Part shown: positions 1-10,800 of the stretch, piece by piece
Layout of the letters: every line of letters starts with the position of its first letter
How positions within the stretch are numbered: position 1 is the first letter of the stretch
Assembly: GCF_007565055.1 (NCBI RefSeq)
Contig: NC_044560.1
Location: 90,277,295-90,341,294, forward strand
Direction of reading: 5' to 3'
DNA length: 64,000 nucleotides
Origin: Rhinopithecus roxellana
Taxonomy: Eukaryota; Chordata; Mammalia; Primates; Cercopithecidae
The notes under the pieces: model-generated
Seen by the model: only the letters and a program-made list of their open reading frames with translations
The model's database searches: none
What the model was told of the DNA's origin: nothing
Program-made: the position numbers and the translations under genes

Positions 1-387
1 GCCTGGCTGAGCAATCCTTTTAAAACCTAAGTTAAATCATGTTACTATCTCACACAAAGCCCTCCAATGGCTTCCCGTTTCACCTAGAATAAAAGCCAAA
101 GGTTTTACAATGATCTATGCAGCCATAGGTGATCTGAACTCGTCTCTGGCCTCCTCTCCTGATACTCTTTCCTTTCATCTTTCAGGTCCAGCCATTCTAG
201 GTTCTTTGGTGTTCCCTGAACATAACAAACATACTTCTGCCTCAGGGACTTTGCACCTGTTCTTCTTTGGCTTATCCATTCTCCAGATAGCCATGTGACT
301 TGTTTGCTCATATTTATCTGCTCAGATGTCTCCTTATTAGAAGAGCCTTCTTTGACCATCCTATATATATATAAAAGCGTAAACTTG
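1..387 (+). repeat. L2 LINE 3' part, first segment
   Basis: The sequence follows the L2 pattern CAATGGCTTCCC, AGAATAAAAGCCAAA, CCTCAGGGACTTTGCACCTG and AGAGCCTTCTTTGACCATCC. An Alu interrupts it and the element resumes at 685. Confidence 0.8.
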
Positions 388-684
388 ACTGGGCGCAGTG
401 GCTCATGCGTGTAATCCCAGCACTTTGGGAGGCCAAGGCAGTTAGATCACAAGGTCAGGAGTTCGAGACCAGCCTGCCCAATATGGTGAAACACCATCTC
501 TACTGCAAATACAAAAATTAGCTAGGTGTGGTGGCACATGCCTGTAGTCCCAGCTACCTGGGGGGCTGAGTCAGAAGAATCTCTTGAGTCCAGAAGGTGA
601 AGGTTGCAGTGAGCCGAGATCGCACCACTGCACTCCAGCCTGGGCATCAGAGCAAGACTCTGTCTCAAAAAAAAAAAAAAAAAA
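388..684 (+). mobile_element. Alu (sense) inserted in L2
   Basis: Starts near TGGGCGCAGTGGCTC and ends in a poly-A run at 667-684. Confidence 0.95.
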
Positions 685-925
685 GTAAACTTTCCCCTAT
701 TGACATTGACTCTCCATCTCCTCTTCGTCTCCTTTAGTATTCTCCATAGCATTTATGTGACAAGCTATGTATTTACCTGTTTATATTTCTTTTCTATCTT
801 CTCCTACTAGTATGTAAGTTCTGTGAGAGCAAGGTCTTTGTTTTGTTTACTACTATTGTTTCTGGTACCTGGAACATGACCTGGCACATAGTATGAAGTA
901 AATATTTGATGAGTGAAATGTGGGT
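685..925 (+). repeat. L2 LINE 3' end, second segment
   Basis: Contains the L2 terminus pattern TATGTAAGTTCTGTGAGAGC, GACCTGGCACATAGTA and TAAATATTTGATGAGTGAA. Confidence 0.7.
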
Positions 926-993
926 TAGCACAAAATTGTAGATGATCTTATTGCCAGATTTAAAAGTTCCCATTGTATTAGTGCTCCCATCAA

Positions 994-1342
994 GGGCCCT
1001 TTATTATTATTATTATTATTTTTTTTTTTTTTTTTTTTTTTTTTTGAGACGGAGTCTCGCTCTGTCACCCAGTCTGGAGTGCTGTGGCCAGATCTCAGCT
1101 CACTGCAAGCTCCGCCTCCCGGGTCCATGCCATTCTCCTGCCTCAGCCTCCCGGGTAGCTGGGACTACAGGCGCCCGCCACCTTGCCCGGCTAGTTTTTT
1201 GTATTTTTTAGTAGAGACGAGGTTTCACCGTGTTAGCCAGGATGGTCTCGATCTCCTGACCTCGTGATCCGCCCGTCTCGGCCTCCCAAAGTGCTGGGAT
1301 TACAGGCTTGAGCCACCGCGCCCGGCCGGGCCCTTTATTATT
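994..1342 (-). mobile_element. young AluY (antisense) with 15-bp target-site duplications
   Basis: The body is 1009-1327. GGGCCCTTTATTATT occurs at 994-1008 and 1328-1342. The long intact tail and the GTGGCC, CCCGTCTCGG and GGCTTGAGCC variants mark a recent Old World monkey AluY. Confidence 0.95.
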
Positions 1343-1570
1343 TTTCTGGGTAGTAGGTTATTCATATCTAAAACTCTTTCTTTGTGCCTCAACAAGCTCT
1401 AGGAAAAAGCAAAAGGAAAATAAATAAATAAAGATTTCACATAGAAAAAAAAATAAAACCCTTCCCTATTATTGGAAAAAAACAAACATGACATATATAA
1501 AGCAATTTTCATTTTTTAAAGCTTGTGAGACTATAGCATCTTTATATCATAGTATAATAGGTACTCTATA

Positions 1571-1865
1571 AATAAATAAACAAGGTCTCACTTTGTCTCA
1601 AATAAAAAGGCTGGAGTGCAGTGGCATGATCATGGCTTGCTGTACCCTTGACTCCTGGGCTCAAGCCATCTTCCCACCTCAGCCTCCCCAGTAGCTGGGA
1701 CTATACACACATGCCACCACATCTGGCTCAATTTTAAAAATTTTTTGTAAAAATACGGTCCCACTGTGTTACCCAGTCTGCTCCTGAACTCCTGGGCTCA
1801 AGTGATCTTCCTGCCTCAGCCTCCTGAAATGCAGGGATTACAAGCAAGAGCCACTGCATCTGGCC
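1571..1865 (-). mobile_element. old Alu (antisense)
   Basis: A diverged copy ending CATCTGGCC, with an interrupted A-rich tail. Confidence 0.85.
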
Positions 1866-2352
1866 TGATTTAGTCAGTTTGGACAAATGTATACAGTCAT
1901 GGAACCACCCCCACAATCAACATAAGGAACATTTCCATCATCCCCTATAGTTCTTTTGTGATCCTTTTAGTCAATTTCCTTCCCTCACTCTCAGCCTCTT
2001 CCATTTCTAGTTGTATAGTTTTGCTTTTCTGGAAAGTTATATAAATGGAATCACATGGCATGTAGCCTTTTGTGTTTGGCTTTTTTCATGTAGCATAATA
2101 GTTTTGAGAATTATCTGTGTTGTTGTATGTATCAGTAGTTTTGTTCTATTTTATTGCAGAATATGTAGTCCATTATATGGATGCACAATTTGTTTATACG
2201 TTTGCCAGTTGATGGACATTTAGGTTGTTTCCAGTTTTTTATATTATGAATAATGCTGCTGTAAACATTCATATACAGGTCTTTGTGCGGACATACGTTT
2301 CTGTTTCTCTTGGATAGATACCTAGGAGTGAGATTGCTGGGTCCTCTGGTCT
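1866..2352 (-). repeat. L1M LINE 3' region (antisense)
   Basis: The sequence matches the usual antisense L1M 3' pattern: TTCATGTAGCATAATAGTTTT, GTTGATGGACATTTAGG, TACCTAGGAGTGAGATTGCTGG. An Alu cuts it at 2353. Confidence 0.75.
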
Positions 2353-2354
2353 AA

Positions 2355-2640
2355 GGCCGGGCGCAGTGGCACATGCCTATAATCCCAGCACCTTTGGAGG
2401 CTGAGGCGGGATAATTGCTTGAGGTCAGGAGGTCGAGACCAGGCTGGCCAACATGGTGAAACCCCATCTCTACTAAAAATACAAAAATTAGCTGGGTGTG
2501 GTGGCATGCGCCTGTAATCCCAGCTACTCAGAAGGCTGAGGCAAGAAAATTGCTTCAACCTGGGAGGCAGAGGTTGCAGTGAACCGAGATCATGCCTTCC
2601 AAAGTGCTGGGATTACAGCCGTGAACCACCATGCCCAGCT
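2355..2640 (+). mobile_element. Alu chimera: sense body fused to an antisense end
   Basis: Sense Alu runs from GGCCGGGCGCAGTGGC to about 2595. It then switches to antisense right-arm sequence (CCAAAGTGCTGGGATTACAG to GCCCAGC). Confidence 0.8.
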
Positions 2641-3024
2641 AGATAGATTTTTTTTAACCCTTGAAAAGTACTGCCTAAATGAGCAGTTTGCCCTCCTTGC
2701 TGATCTTCATCACATCTAGATGTCAGGTCTGCTTCATGGGAGCTTGCCCTGTATGTATCCTCCCCGGACTGATGTTCAGGCCCCTTGCTTCTCCTCCCGG
2801 GTTGTGGGTATGGAGGGGTTGCCCTCTGACAACTCCAGGGTACTTGCAGTGCTCATACATCCTCTTGTACTTTGCTTCCTCCCCGCAAGAGGTTCCCTAG
2901 TGCTTCTGTGACTTTTTTCTTCTGGCTGCATCCTGAAGTCTGGCCTTCCAGGAGGGCTGGGAATGGAAAGTTAAGTGTGACGTCCTCTGACACCCTCCCT
3001 TCTAGTAGAAGGGTCTGAGGTTTG

Positions 3025-3034
3025 TTTATTTAAG
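3025..3034 (+). promoter_or_regulatory. possible TATA-like element upstream of first-exon candidate A
   Basis: An AT-rich TTTATTTAAG stretch lies about 360 bases upstream of the candidate start codon at 3387. It is followed by a pyrimidine-rich tract at about 3090-3135. No CpG island is present, so any promoter here would be of the tissue-restricted, CpG-poor type. This rests on position and composition only. Confidence 0.2.
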
Positions 3035-3227
3035 CTGAGCAGAGGATGCCAAAGATAGAGGTTTGAGTCAGCTTGACACTGACTTAGGCGCTCCTTTTCA
3101 CTCTCCTTGTTCCTTCTTCCCTTTCCCCTCCCCCGCTGGCCAGTTGTTTCCTGGGCTTTGTCTGAGATACACTGTACAGTTTTAGTCCCAGTCTACTAGT
3201 GCCTGCTGAAAAACAGTCAGAGGCGAG

Positions 3228-3257
3228 ATGGAGGAGAAGCTGCCAGGAAGTTTCTGA
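3228..3257 (+). promoter_or_regulatory. short upstream open frame in the putative 5' UTR of candidate A
   Basis: An ATG in fair context (GCGAGATGG) opens a nine-codon frame that closes with TGA, 129 bases before the ATG at 3387. If transcription starts upstream of it, the short frame could damp translation of the membrane-anchored isoform. Whether it is transcribed is unknown. Confidence 0.2.
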
Positions 3258-3386
3258 CAACACTAAGCTCCGGCCTCTGCTTCTGTGCTGATAGTACAGG
3301 ACAGCAGTAACCTCAGGAGAAAGGCATCCAGAGGCCTGCGCTGAGCTTTTGGCTAACTCAAGGGAGGAGAAAGGACGGGCCTGGAA

Positions 3387-3495
3387 ATGCCCTTCTTAGA
3401 TTCATCTTATTTACCACCAACCATCTTTATTTTGACTCACGTTCTTGGAGTTGCTGGTGTTCTATACTGGAAGAGGCATACCAGAGGTAGAGCAG
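3387..3495 (+). CDS. MACF1: candidate alternative first exon A of MACF1: N-terminal membrane anchor
   Basis: An ATG (G at -3) opens 36 codons plus one base and ends at a strong donor, GCAG/GTAACT. The left-over base is G. The CH1 exon at 29787 begins AT-GAA-CGG, so joining gives GAT-GAA-CGG, the family's conserved DERD. A second phase-1 donor lies nine bases earlier (AGAG/GTAGAG). The peptide begins MPFLDSSYLPP. Residues about 10-28 form an uninterrupted hydrophobic span ending in YW, followed by KRHTRGR. This looks like an N-terminal signal anchor with positive residues on the cytosolic side, which would tether the actin-binding domain to a membrane. The family precedent is that MACF1 and DST use alternative first exons, and one DST form carries a transmembrane segment. 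The exon lies in a 3-kb Alu-free block. Frame, donor and hydrophobicity are seen; use as an exon is inferred. Without transcript data it could be chance. Confidence 0.5.
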
Positions 3496-5610
3496 GTAAC
3501 TAACTGGTATCCAGTTATTCTTTAAATCTACTGTGGGACTTTTGAGGGTGGGGTGAATGACAGAGGTCTTCCCAGTTGCTTTCCTTAAAGGGCCAGTATG
3601 TCCTTCAGCTGGGGTGCTGTCAGACTTAAGTGTGTGTGTGTGAGTGTAATGAAGAAGCTGGTCTGCCCTGGGGCCACTTTGGGATGGAGGGGGTGCTCTT
3701 TACAGTGAGTCTGTCTGGAGAGTGCTGGTTAGATGAGGTGATGACTGGGCCCGAAACTGAAGGGAAGTGGCTGCTATGCTGACTTAGTCTTTCGTCGGAG
3801 AACTGAACTCTTTCTTTACTTTCTCAATCTCAGAGTGGTTTACTGGACCCTTGTTTTTAACTGAAAACATACAGTAACTCTGTACCCTCCTCCAGGTATG
3901 TATTTGGGTTGGAGAAGTTTCTGTTAACTTGGTGTGTTTTGGGGTGAGAAAAGGCAGAGGAGGAAGGGTCAGTCAGCAGAAGGGGTCAGTCCTTGCCAAG
4001 GGGCATCTTGGAACACTGGGTGTCTGTGTTCTTTTTGATATCATTGATACTATTCCTACACAGTTTGGCTGTGTGTATGCGAATTATCTTGTTCAATGCA
4101 AGGAAGTTAATAATCCCTCTCTTCCCTAGGGAATCAGGCTTTGATAATTAAAAATTGTTTTTTTTTTTTTTTTGGTAATGGCACCAGAGCCCTCATTCTT
4201 CTCATATTGCTATTAGTTATATTCTGTTGACTTCTGAACACTCAGAGCAGGGATCAGCCCTGAGTTTGGCTAATTCTGAGTCTCCATAGTTGAGGATTCA
4301 TATGGTCTAACTTTTACTGGAGTATACCCTTGGGTCTCATTGCCTTCAGTATTCTCATTGTGATGGGCTCACTACCTTCAAACTAAGGTATGTAGACACT
4401 TTTTATAGTGTATCTTACAAGTCAAGGTGGAGAATTGATGGCTTATTATTTAGCTGTCTATTAAAAGTTCACAAACGCCTGAGAGAATTAGAATTAGATT
4501 CAGTCATTCCCCAGTGTCCTTTCCAGTAAGTCTCAGAAAAGCTTTTGACTAAATATTCAGATCCTAGTGTGTGTCTATATCAGCAAAAACAAAGACAGAC
4601 ATTTTAGAGTATGTTTGATTGTATGGTGGTGTTTTTAAAAAAGCCACCTCAAAGTGGCTTTCCTGTATTTGAACTTAGAAAGAAAGAGATAGGCAGGCTT
4701 AAGTTGTTTGCTCCTATTTACTATTTCACATGTAATGAGAAAATAAATATAATATCATTTAGGTGGAGGCTGCTGCTTTTCTTTCCTTGTGCATTATGGT
4801 AATGTCATTTCTAAACATTAATAACTAATAATTAGTTGTTAATATTTTTAAAGTTTATCTTCAGTATAGGACTTTTATGGAACTTAAGAGCTATCACTCT
4901 GCATTTTAAGTGAGTTCTTTTTTATGTTTAGAAATATTAATTTCACAAACAACCATAAAGTAATTGAAATAAAAAGATACATTGTAAAAGGTTTTTATTT
5001 CTGTGAAACAACTTTGATTCTAATACCAAATAGTTATATTGGGAATGTGCTATGTTCGCTTTATCTGTAAAATGAGAGATGTCTTTTTTCAATTGGAGAC
5101 TATGGATTCCAAATCTTCTGTGGAGTTTCTTAGGAGATTCTGTACCCATTTTATTATAATTGCAATTTTAAGATGCATTTCATTTATTTAAAAATATGTT
5201 TTTAAAAATAATATGTACACTCTAATTACTTGCCAGTTGGACATCACAGAATAAAGTTTTTCCACCATCTCTGTGTATATATTTGTACTATTAATAAATG
5301 TACCCTTGATTAAAAACACGAAGATTGTTTCTTCTGATCTAGTTTTTTTTTTTTTATTGGAATTACATACACTATTGCAGAGCAAATTATAGAACATAGG
5401 TCCTGTGCCTAATAATAGTAAAAATAATGATTTAGGCAAAGCTCAGTTGTATGAGCTCAGGTGTTAACTGAACATAATAGTGAAGTGGTTAACTCATCTC
5501 TAGGTAGTAATATTGTAGTACTGATTTAGTGTGTGCACCAGAAGTTTCTGTTCTTTTTTCTCACTTTTCTATTTGTGTTTACATATTATGAAGAATGTTC
5601 ATAGTTGTTT

Positions 5611-5856
5611 TTTTTTTTTTCTTTTTTTCTTTTTTGGAGACGGAGTTTTGCTCTTGTTGCCCAGACTGGAGTGCAGTGGTGCGCAATCCTGGCTCATTGC
5701 AAGCTCCGCCTCCCGGGTTCAAGTGATTCTCCTGCCTCAGCCTCCCAAGTAGCTGGGAATACAGGCATGTGCCACCACAGCCGGCTAATTTTGTATTTTT
5801 AGTAGAGATGGAGTTTCTCCATGTTGGTCAGGCTCGTCTCGAACTCCTGACCTCAG
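5611..5856 (-). mobile_element. truncated Alu (antisense), left half of an inverted pair
   Basis: Runs from poly-T through GAACTCCTGACCTCAGG and then meets an inverted sense Alu. Confidence 0.9.
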
Positions 5857-6070
5857 GCGGCAGATCACCTGAGGTTGGGAGTTCGAGACCAGCCTGACCA
5901 ACATGGAGAAATCCTGTCTCTACTAAAAAATACAAAATTAGCGGGGTGTGGTGGCGCATGCCTGTAATCCCAGCTACTGGGGAGGCGGAGGTTGCGGTGA
6001 GCTGGAGTGGAATCTCACCATTCCACTCCAGCCTGGGCAACAAGAGTGAAACTCCATCTAAAAAAAAAAA
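5857..6070 (+). mobile_element. truncated Alu (sense), right half of an inverted pair
   Basis: Starts at CAGATCACCTGAGG and ends in poly-A at 6061-6070. It is almost contiguous with the preceding antisense copy. Confidence 0.9.
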
Positions 6071-6299
6071 GTCAGTAAATATTAGCTTGAATAAATAAAA
6101 AAGTAAAGATGGCACTAGCTGTAAACTGTAGCATGAACCACGCCGTGTTCATTTGTTTATTAAGAGGATTTGGTTTAGTTTAATGTGTGATCTAAAATGG
6201 ATGCTCGGTATAGGTTAATTAGACGATATAGAGTTGCCCTGTGTTTTAGTTTATTAAATCTCACATTTTGATAGTATAAGCAGGAAAAGAGCTTTATGG

Positions 6300-6400
6300 T
6301 TTTTTTCCTCTCTAGGGTCTTGTTTTCTTTACCTGTAAAATGAAGGAGTTGGATAATATGATCTCTTAAAGTTTTCTCCATTTCCAACATCCCACTAGGA
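6300..6400 (+). repeat. possible MIR fragment
   Basis: The GTTTTCTTTACCTGTAAAATGAAGG stretch resembles the MIR core 3' side. It is short and diverged. Confidence 0.4.
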
Positions 6401-6622
6401 AGAACAGCCATAATCGTGGATCCAAACTATATGAAGTACAATCTAAGATTGCATTCCATCACCTCCCCATCTTGGCTTTTTTATTTAAAGCAGTTCCCTT
6501 TATCATACTATTGGGTTATATTAAACCTAAGATCAATTATAAAATGGCCAAACCTTGTACATGAATTGTTGTCTCCCTTGCAATCGCTGCTATGGGTTTG
6601 GTTGTCTTGAACTTCAGCATAA

Positions 6623-6958
6623 GACTTACAGGTATCCTAGAGCCAGGTGTGGTGGCTCATGCCTGTAATCCTAGCACTTTGGGAGGTGAAGGCATGGGGA
6701 TCACTTGAGGTTAAGGAATTTGAGACCAGCTTGGCCAACATGGTGAAACCCCATCTCTTATCAAAAAATAAAAAAATTAGCTGGGTGTGGTGGTGTGCGC
6801 CTGTAATCCCAGCTAGTCGGGAAGCTGAGGTGGGAGAATCACTTGAACCCAGGAGGCAGAGGTTGCAGTGAGCCAAGATTGCACCACTGCATTCCAGCCT
6901 GGGCAACAGAGAGAGACTCCATCTCAGGAGAAAAAAAAAAGACCTACAGGTATCCTAG
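6623..6958 (+). mobile_element. Alu (sense) with target-site duplications
   Basis: The body is about 6641-6940. GACTTACAGGTATCCTAG before and GACCTACAGGTATCCTAG after differ at one base. Confidence 0.9.
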
Positions 6959-7202
6959 TTAAATTTTGTCCTGTGAGATTTGTTGCAGCCTTCTAAACTT
7001 TTTAGATTTCTTTGAGCTTTAATTCTTCCATGTATGGCAGTAGCTGTGTGTTCTCCATTTATGTTATCTACAAATTAGTTAAGCACATAATAGGGACTCA
7101 AATATTTGAATAAATGGTCATATATCTAACGTGTCTTTGCTCAAATAACTAAAGCATTAGAATGTTTAATCAAGGTACAGTCTTAGTCTTTTCCTTTCTT
7201 TT

Positions 7203-7340
7203 CCTTTTTTTTTCTTTTAAAGAAACAAGGTTTTGCTATGTTGCCCAGCCTGGACTTGAATTCCTGGGGCTCAAGCCTCCTCCCACCTTAGCCTCCCAAG
7301 TAGCTGGGGCTGTAGGCACCCTCTACCATGCCTGGCTCTT
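7203..7340 (-). mobile_element. Alu monomer or half (antisense)
   Basis: A single-arm, diverged Alu-like sequence ending ACCATGCCTGGC. Confidence 0.7.
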
Positions 7341-7369
7341 TTTCTTTCCTTTGCATTTTTCTTTTTCTT

Positions 7370-7667
7370 TCTTTCTTTTTTTTTTTGAGACGGAGTCTTG
7401 CTCTGTCACCCAGGCTGGAGTGCAGTGGCGCAATATCGGCCTACTGTAAGCTCCGCCTCCCGGGTTCACACCATTCTCCTGCCTCAGCCTCCCAAGTAGC
7501 TGGGACTATAGGCGCCCGCCACCACGCCTGGCTAATTTTTTGTATTTTTAGTAGAGATGGGGTTTCACCGTATTAGCCAGGATGGTCTCGATCTCCTGAC
7601 CTCGTGGTCCGCCTGCCTAGGTCTCCCAAAGTGCTGGGATTACACGTGTGAGCCACCGTGCCCGGCC
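7370..7667 (-). mobile_element. AluY (antisense)
   Basis: Full length, from poly-T/GAGACGGAGTC to GTGCCCGGCC. Confidence 0.95.
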
Positions 7668-7689
7668 TGCATTTTTTTTTTTTCTTAAA

Positions 7690-7835
7690 TATTTGTACAG
7701 TGTAGTAGAAAGACCACTTAACTTGGAATCAGAAGATCTAGGCTCTAAGCCCTTGCTCTTCTGCTTACTACTATGTAATGCTGGACTGGTCACTTACTTC
7801 CTCTGGTCTTCAAATTTCTAGGCTGTTTGAGAAGA
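7690..7835 (+). repeat. MIR
   Basis: The pattern GTGTAGTAGAAAGACC, TTGGAATCAGAAG, GGTCACTTACTTCCTCTGG is MIR-like. Confidence 0.6.
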
Positions 7836-7914
7836 AAAAAGACTAAGGTCTCTAACTTTCTGTGATTCTGATTCAGTTCGATCATCTGGCTTGTTCTTGG
7901 AAGTCATAGGAATT

Positions 7915-8050
7915 GTGGTTGAGAGCAGGTTGAGAGTCTGGAGTCAGATTGCCTGTGTTTTTATCCTAGTTCTGCCACTACTGGCTGAGTGACATTAGTC
8001 TGTCTGGCCTCTGTTTCCTCATCTGCAAAATGGGTTTAATTATGCTGCTT
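7915..8050 (+). repeat. MIR
   Basis: CTGCCACTACTGGCTGAGTGAC followed by CTCTGTTTCCTCATCTGCAAAATGGG is the MIR core. Confidence 0.8.
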
Positions 8051-8069
8051 GGTTGTTTTTACTTAGTTT

Positions 8070-8433
8070 CTTCTTCTTCTTGTTCTTCTTGTTCTTTTTT
8101 TTTTTCTTTTTTCTTTTTTTTGTGAGATGGAGTCTTGCTTTGTCGCCCAGGCTGGAGTGCAGTGGCATGATCTCAGCTTACTGCAACCTCTGCCTCCTGG
8201 GTTCAAGCGATTCTCCTGCCTCAGCCTCCCGAGTAGCTGGGATTTCAGATGTCTGCCACCACGCCCAGTTAATTTTTGTATTTTTAGTAGAGGTGGGGTT
8301 TTACCATGTTGGTCAGGCTGGACTTGAATTCCTGACCTCAAGTGATCCTTCCAGAACTCCTGACCTCAAGGGGTCCGTCCATCTTGGCCTTCTGGAGTTC
8401 TAGGACTGCATGCATGAGCCATAACGCCTGGCC
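8070..8433 (-). mobile_element. Alu (antisense) with TTC-rich tail and small internal duplication
   Basis: The tail carries TTCTTCTTCTTCTTG units. The CCTGACCTCAAG segment occurs twice, near 8331 and 8360. Confidence 0.9.
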
Positions 8434-8594
8434 TTGATTTAGTTCTTAGAACACATTCTGCATGTGGTAAGGAATATGTGATTATTTGCCATCATTATTA
8501 GAATTTTTTCACATAAGATATCATTGAAGACATAGTACTTTCCTGTGAGCTGTTGGGATGAAACAGTAATTGTCCTTATTTTTTAATTTTTTAA

Positions 8595-8733
8595 ATTTAA
8601 AAAAATTTTCATATATGGAGACGGGCTTTCTCCATGTTGCCCACGCTGGTCTCGAACTCCTGGACTCAAGCAATCCTCCATGTTGTCCTCTCAAAGTGCT
8701 GGGATTACAGGCTTGAGCCACCAGCGCCCGGCC
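8595..8733 (-). mobile_element. Alu right-arm fragment (antisense)
   Basis: A single arm ending CCAGCGCCCGGCC. Confidence 0.75.
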
Positions 8734-8767
8734 AATCTTTATAGTTAGTAATTAAGAACTGTGACAT

Positions 8768-9072
8768 GCCGGGTGTGGTGGCTCACGCCTGTAATCCCAA
8801 CATTTTGGGAGGCTGAGGCGGGTGGATCATGAGGTCAAGAGTTCAAAACCAGCCCGGCCAAGATGGTGAAACCCTGTCTCTACTAAAAATACAAAAACTA
8901 GCCAGGCGCTGTTGTGGGCACCTGTAATCCCAGCTACTCGGGAAGCTGAGGCAGGAGAATCGCTTGAACCCGGGAGGCAGAGGTTGCAGTGAGCCGAGAT
9001 TGCGCCACTGCACTCTAGCGTGGGCAACAGAGCAAGACTCCGTCTCAAAAAAAAAAAAAAAAAAAAAAAAAG
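8768..9072 (+). mobile_element. Alu (sense)
   Basis: Full length from GCCGGGTGTGGTGGCTC to a long poly-A at 9047-9071. Confidence 0.95.
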
Positions 9073-9074
9073 AA

Positions 9075-9824
9075 AAAGAAATATGACAGAAGCCAATACA
9101 GGGGTATATAAAAAGTAGGTGATATGTTATGATCACTGTTTTACACGTTAGAAAGAAAGATGTTTGTGTCTTTTATATCTTTAATAGTGGGTGATTTGGG
9201 CATTTTAGGAAAGACATTAAGTATATACCTTCAGTTTTCTTTGTTTCTGTGAGAAAGCCAGTAGCTGTCAATTCTCAGGTAACTTCTGACCACATGTGGA
9301 AATACTGGCCTGAACCTCTTCCCTCCACTCACCCTTTTTAAGATCTGCAGGTAGCAGCCAGATTCACTTTTTCCTACCTTTAACAGGAAATGACTAAAGG
9401 TTGGGGAAAAAAGAAGGGGAATGGCTCGGAGGACTCTACTAGCCCATCTCCTCTGGATAATTAAGAGCTGACTGTCCTATTCAAAGTCCTCTCCTCCATT
9501 GCAGCAGAACTTGCCTCCTTTTTGAGGCTCAGGACCTCTTGGGAACTTGAAGGGAAGGCCTGTCTCCTGTAGGTAGACTGATCTTGTCCCCACGACTCTA
9601 CCCTACTTTTCTCAGTCTGCAGTGCCGTTAGGGGAAATAGGTTCTGCTTGAGTGCCAGGGAATTGAGGAGATGGCAGATTTTGGTTCACTTTCCTCCAGC
9701 TTCACCCAGTAATTATTATTTTAATTTTTAGATACTGTGAATTCAGTATTTCCAGAAGTTGCCGCATGTGCTCATTTTGGATGTGTCCTAAATCTCTAGT
9801 CAACCAGAGTTAAGATTTTTTATT
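9075..9824. other. unassigned unique intronic sequence
   Basis: About 750 bases between two Alus show no recognisable repeat, exon or motif. Confidence 0.4.
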
Positions 9825-10117
9825 TTTATTTTTTTGAGACATAGTCTTATTCTGTCACCCTAGCTGGAGTGCAGTGGTGCAATCTTCACTCACAGCAATC
9901 TCTGTCTCTGCAGTTCAAGTGATTCTCGTGCCTCAGCCTCCCAGGTAGCTGGAATTACAGGCATGTGCCACCATGCCCGGCTAAGTTTTGTATTTTTTAG
10001 TAGAGGTGGAGTTTCGCCACGTTGGCCAGGGTGTCTCCAACTCCTAACCTCAAGCGATCTGCCCACCTTGGCCTCCCAAAGTGCCGGCATTACAGGTGTG
10101 AGCCACTGTGCCTGGCC
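9825..10117 (-). mobile_element. Alu (antisense)
   Basis: Runs from TTTTTTGAGACATAGTC to GTGCCTGGCC. Confidence 0.9.
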
Positions 10118-10214
10118 GAGTTAAATGTTTTTATTTCTTACCCTTCCCAAGAATATTTCACCTTCTTACATATACAACTCCTGTACCTTAGTTTGCTTAT
10201 TCTGCTTTAGGTCC

Positions 10215-10445
10215 TTCTCAGAGACAGCAGGGTATAACAGGAAGCACAACTTTGGAACTGGACAGATGGACGTGTAATCTTGGTCAAGTTATTTAACCTT
10301 TTAAAGTCCTAGCATTTTTATCTCTAAAATGGAAATGATAATACCTTTCTTGGAGAATTGTTGGGGTTAAATGAAATGATATTTAAAATTTTTAGCACAT
10401 TAACTGTGAACTAACAGTTACATACAGCAAATGTTCAGTTAATTT
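10215..10445 (+). repeat. MIR
   Basis: TTGGTCAAGTTATTTAACC, TCTCTAAAATGGAAATGATAAT and GGGGTTAAATGAAATGAT follow MIR order. Confidence 0.75.
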
Positions 10446-10519
10446 TAGCTTAGATTATTGAGTGCCTTCTAAATGTGATAGAGATTGGGTTATAAAGACA
10501 AAAGAGTCCCTACACTCAG

Positions 10520-10800
10520 AAAATTTATTTTTTTATTTTTTATTTTTTATTTTTGAGAGAGTCTCACTCTGTGCAACTTCCACCTCCTGGGTTCAAGCAG
10601 TTCTCCCACCTCAGCCTCCCAAGTAGCTGGGATTACAGGCATGTGGCACCAAGCCCAGCTAATTTTTTTTGTATTTTAGTTAGAGACGGGGTTTTACCGT
10701 GTTGGCCCCAGGGTGGTCTTGAACTCCTGAGCTCAGGCAGTTTACCTGCCTTGGCCTCCTAAAGTGCTAGGATTACAGGCGTGAGCCACTGCACTCAGTC
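10520..10800 (-). mobile_element. Alu (antisense) with internal deletion
   Basis: Part of the arm between CACTCTGT and GCAACTTCC is missing compared with a normal Alu. Confidence 0.85.

Larger units (their letters stand above)
2641..5610. other. Alu-free island around first-exon candidate A
   Basis: Nearly 3 kb contains no Alu and no clear L1 or MIR, apart from a poly-T run at 4156-4173. It holds the possible promoter, upstream frame and exon of candidate A. The rest (3496-5610) is AT-rich unique sequence with no feature I can name. Confidence 0.5.
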
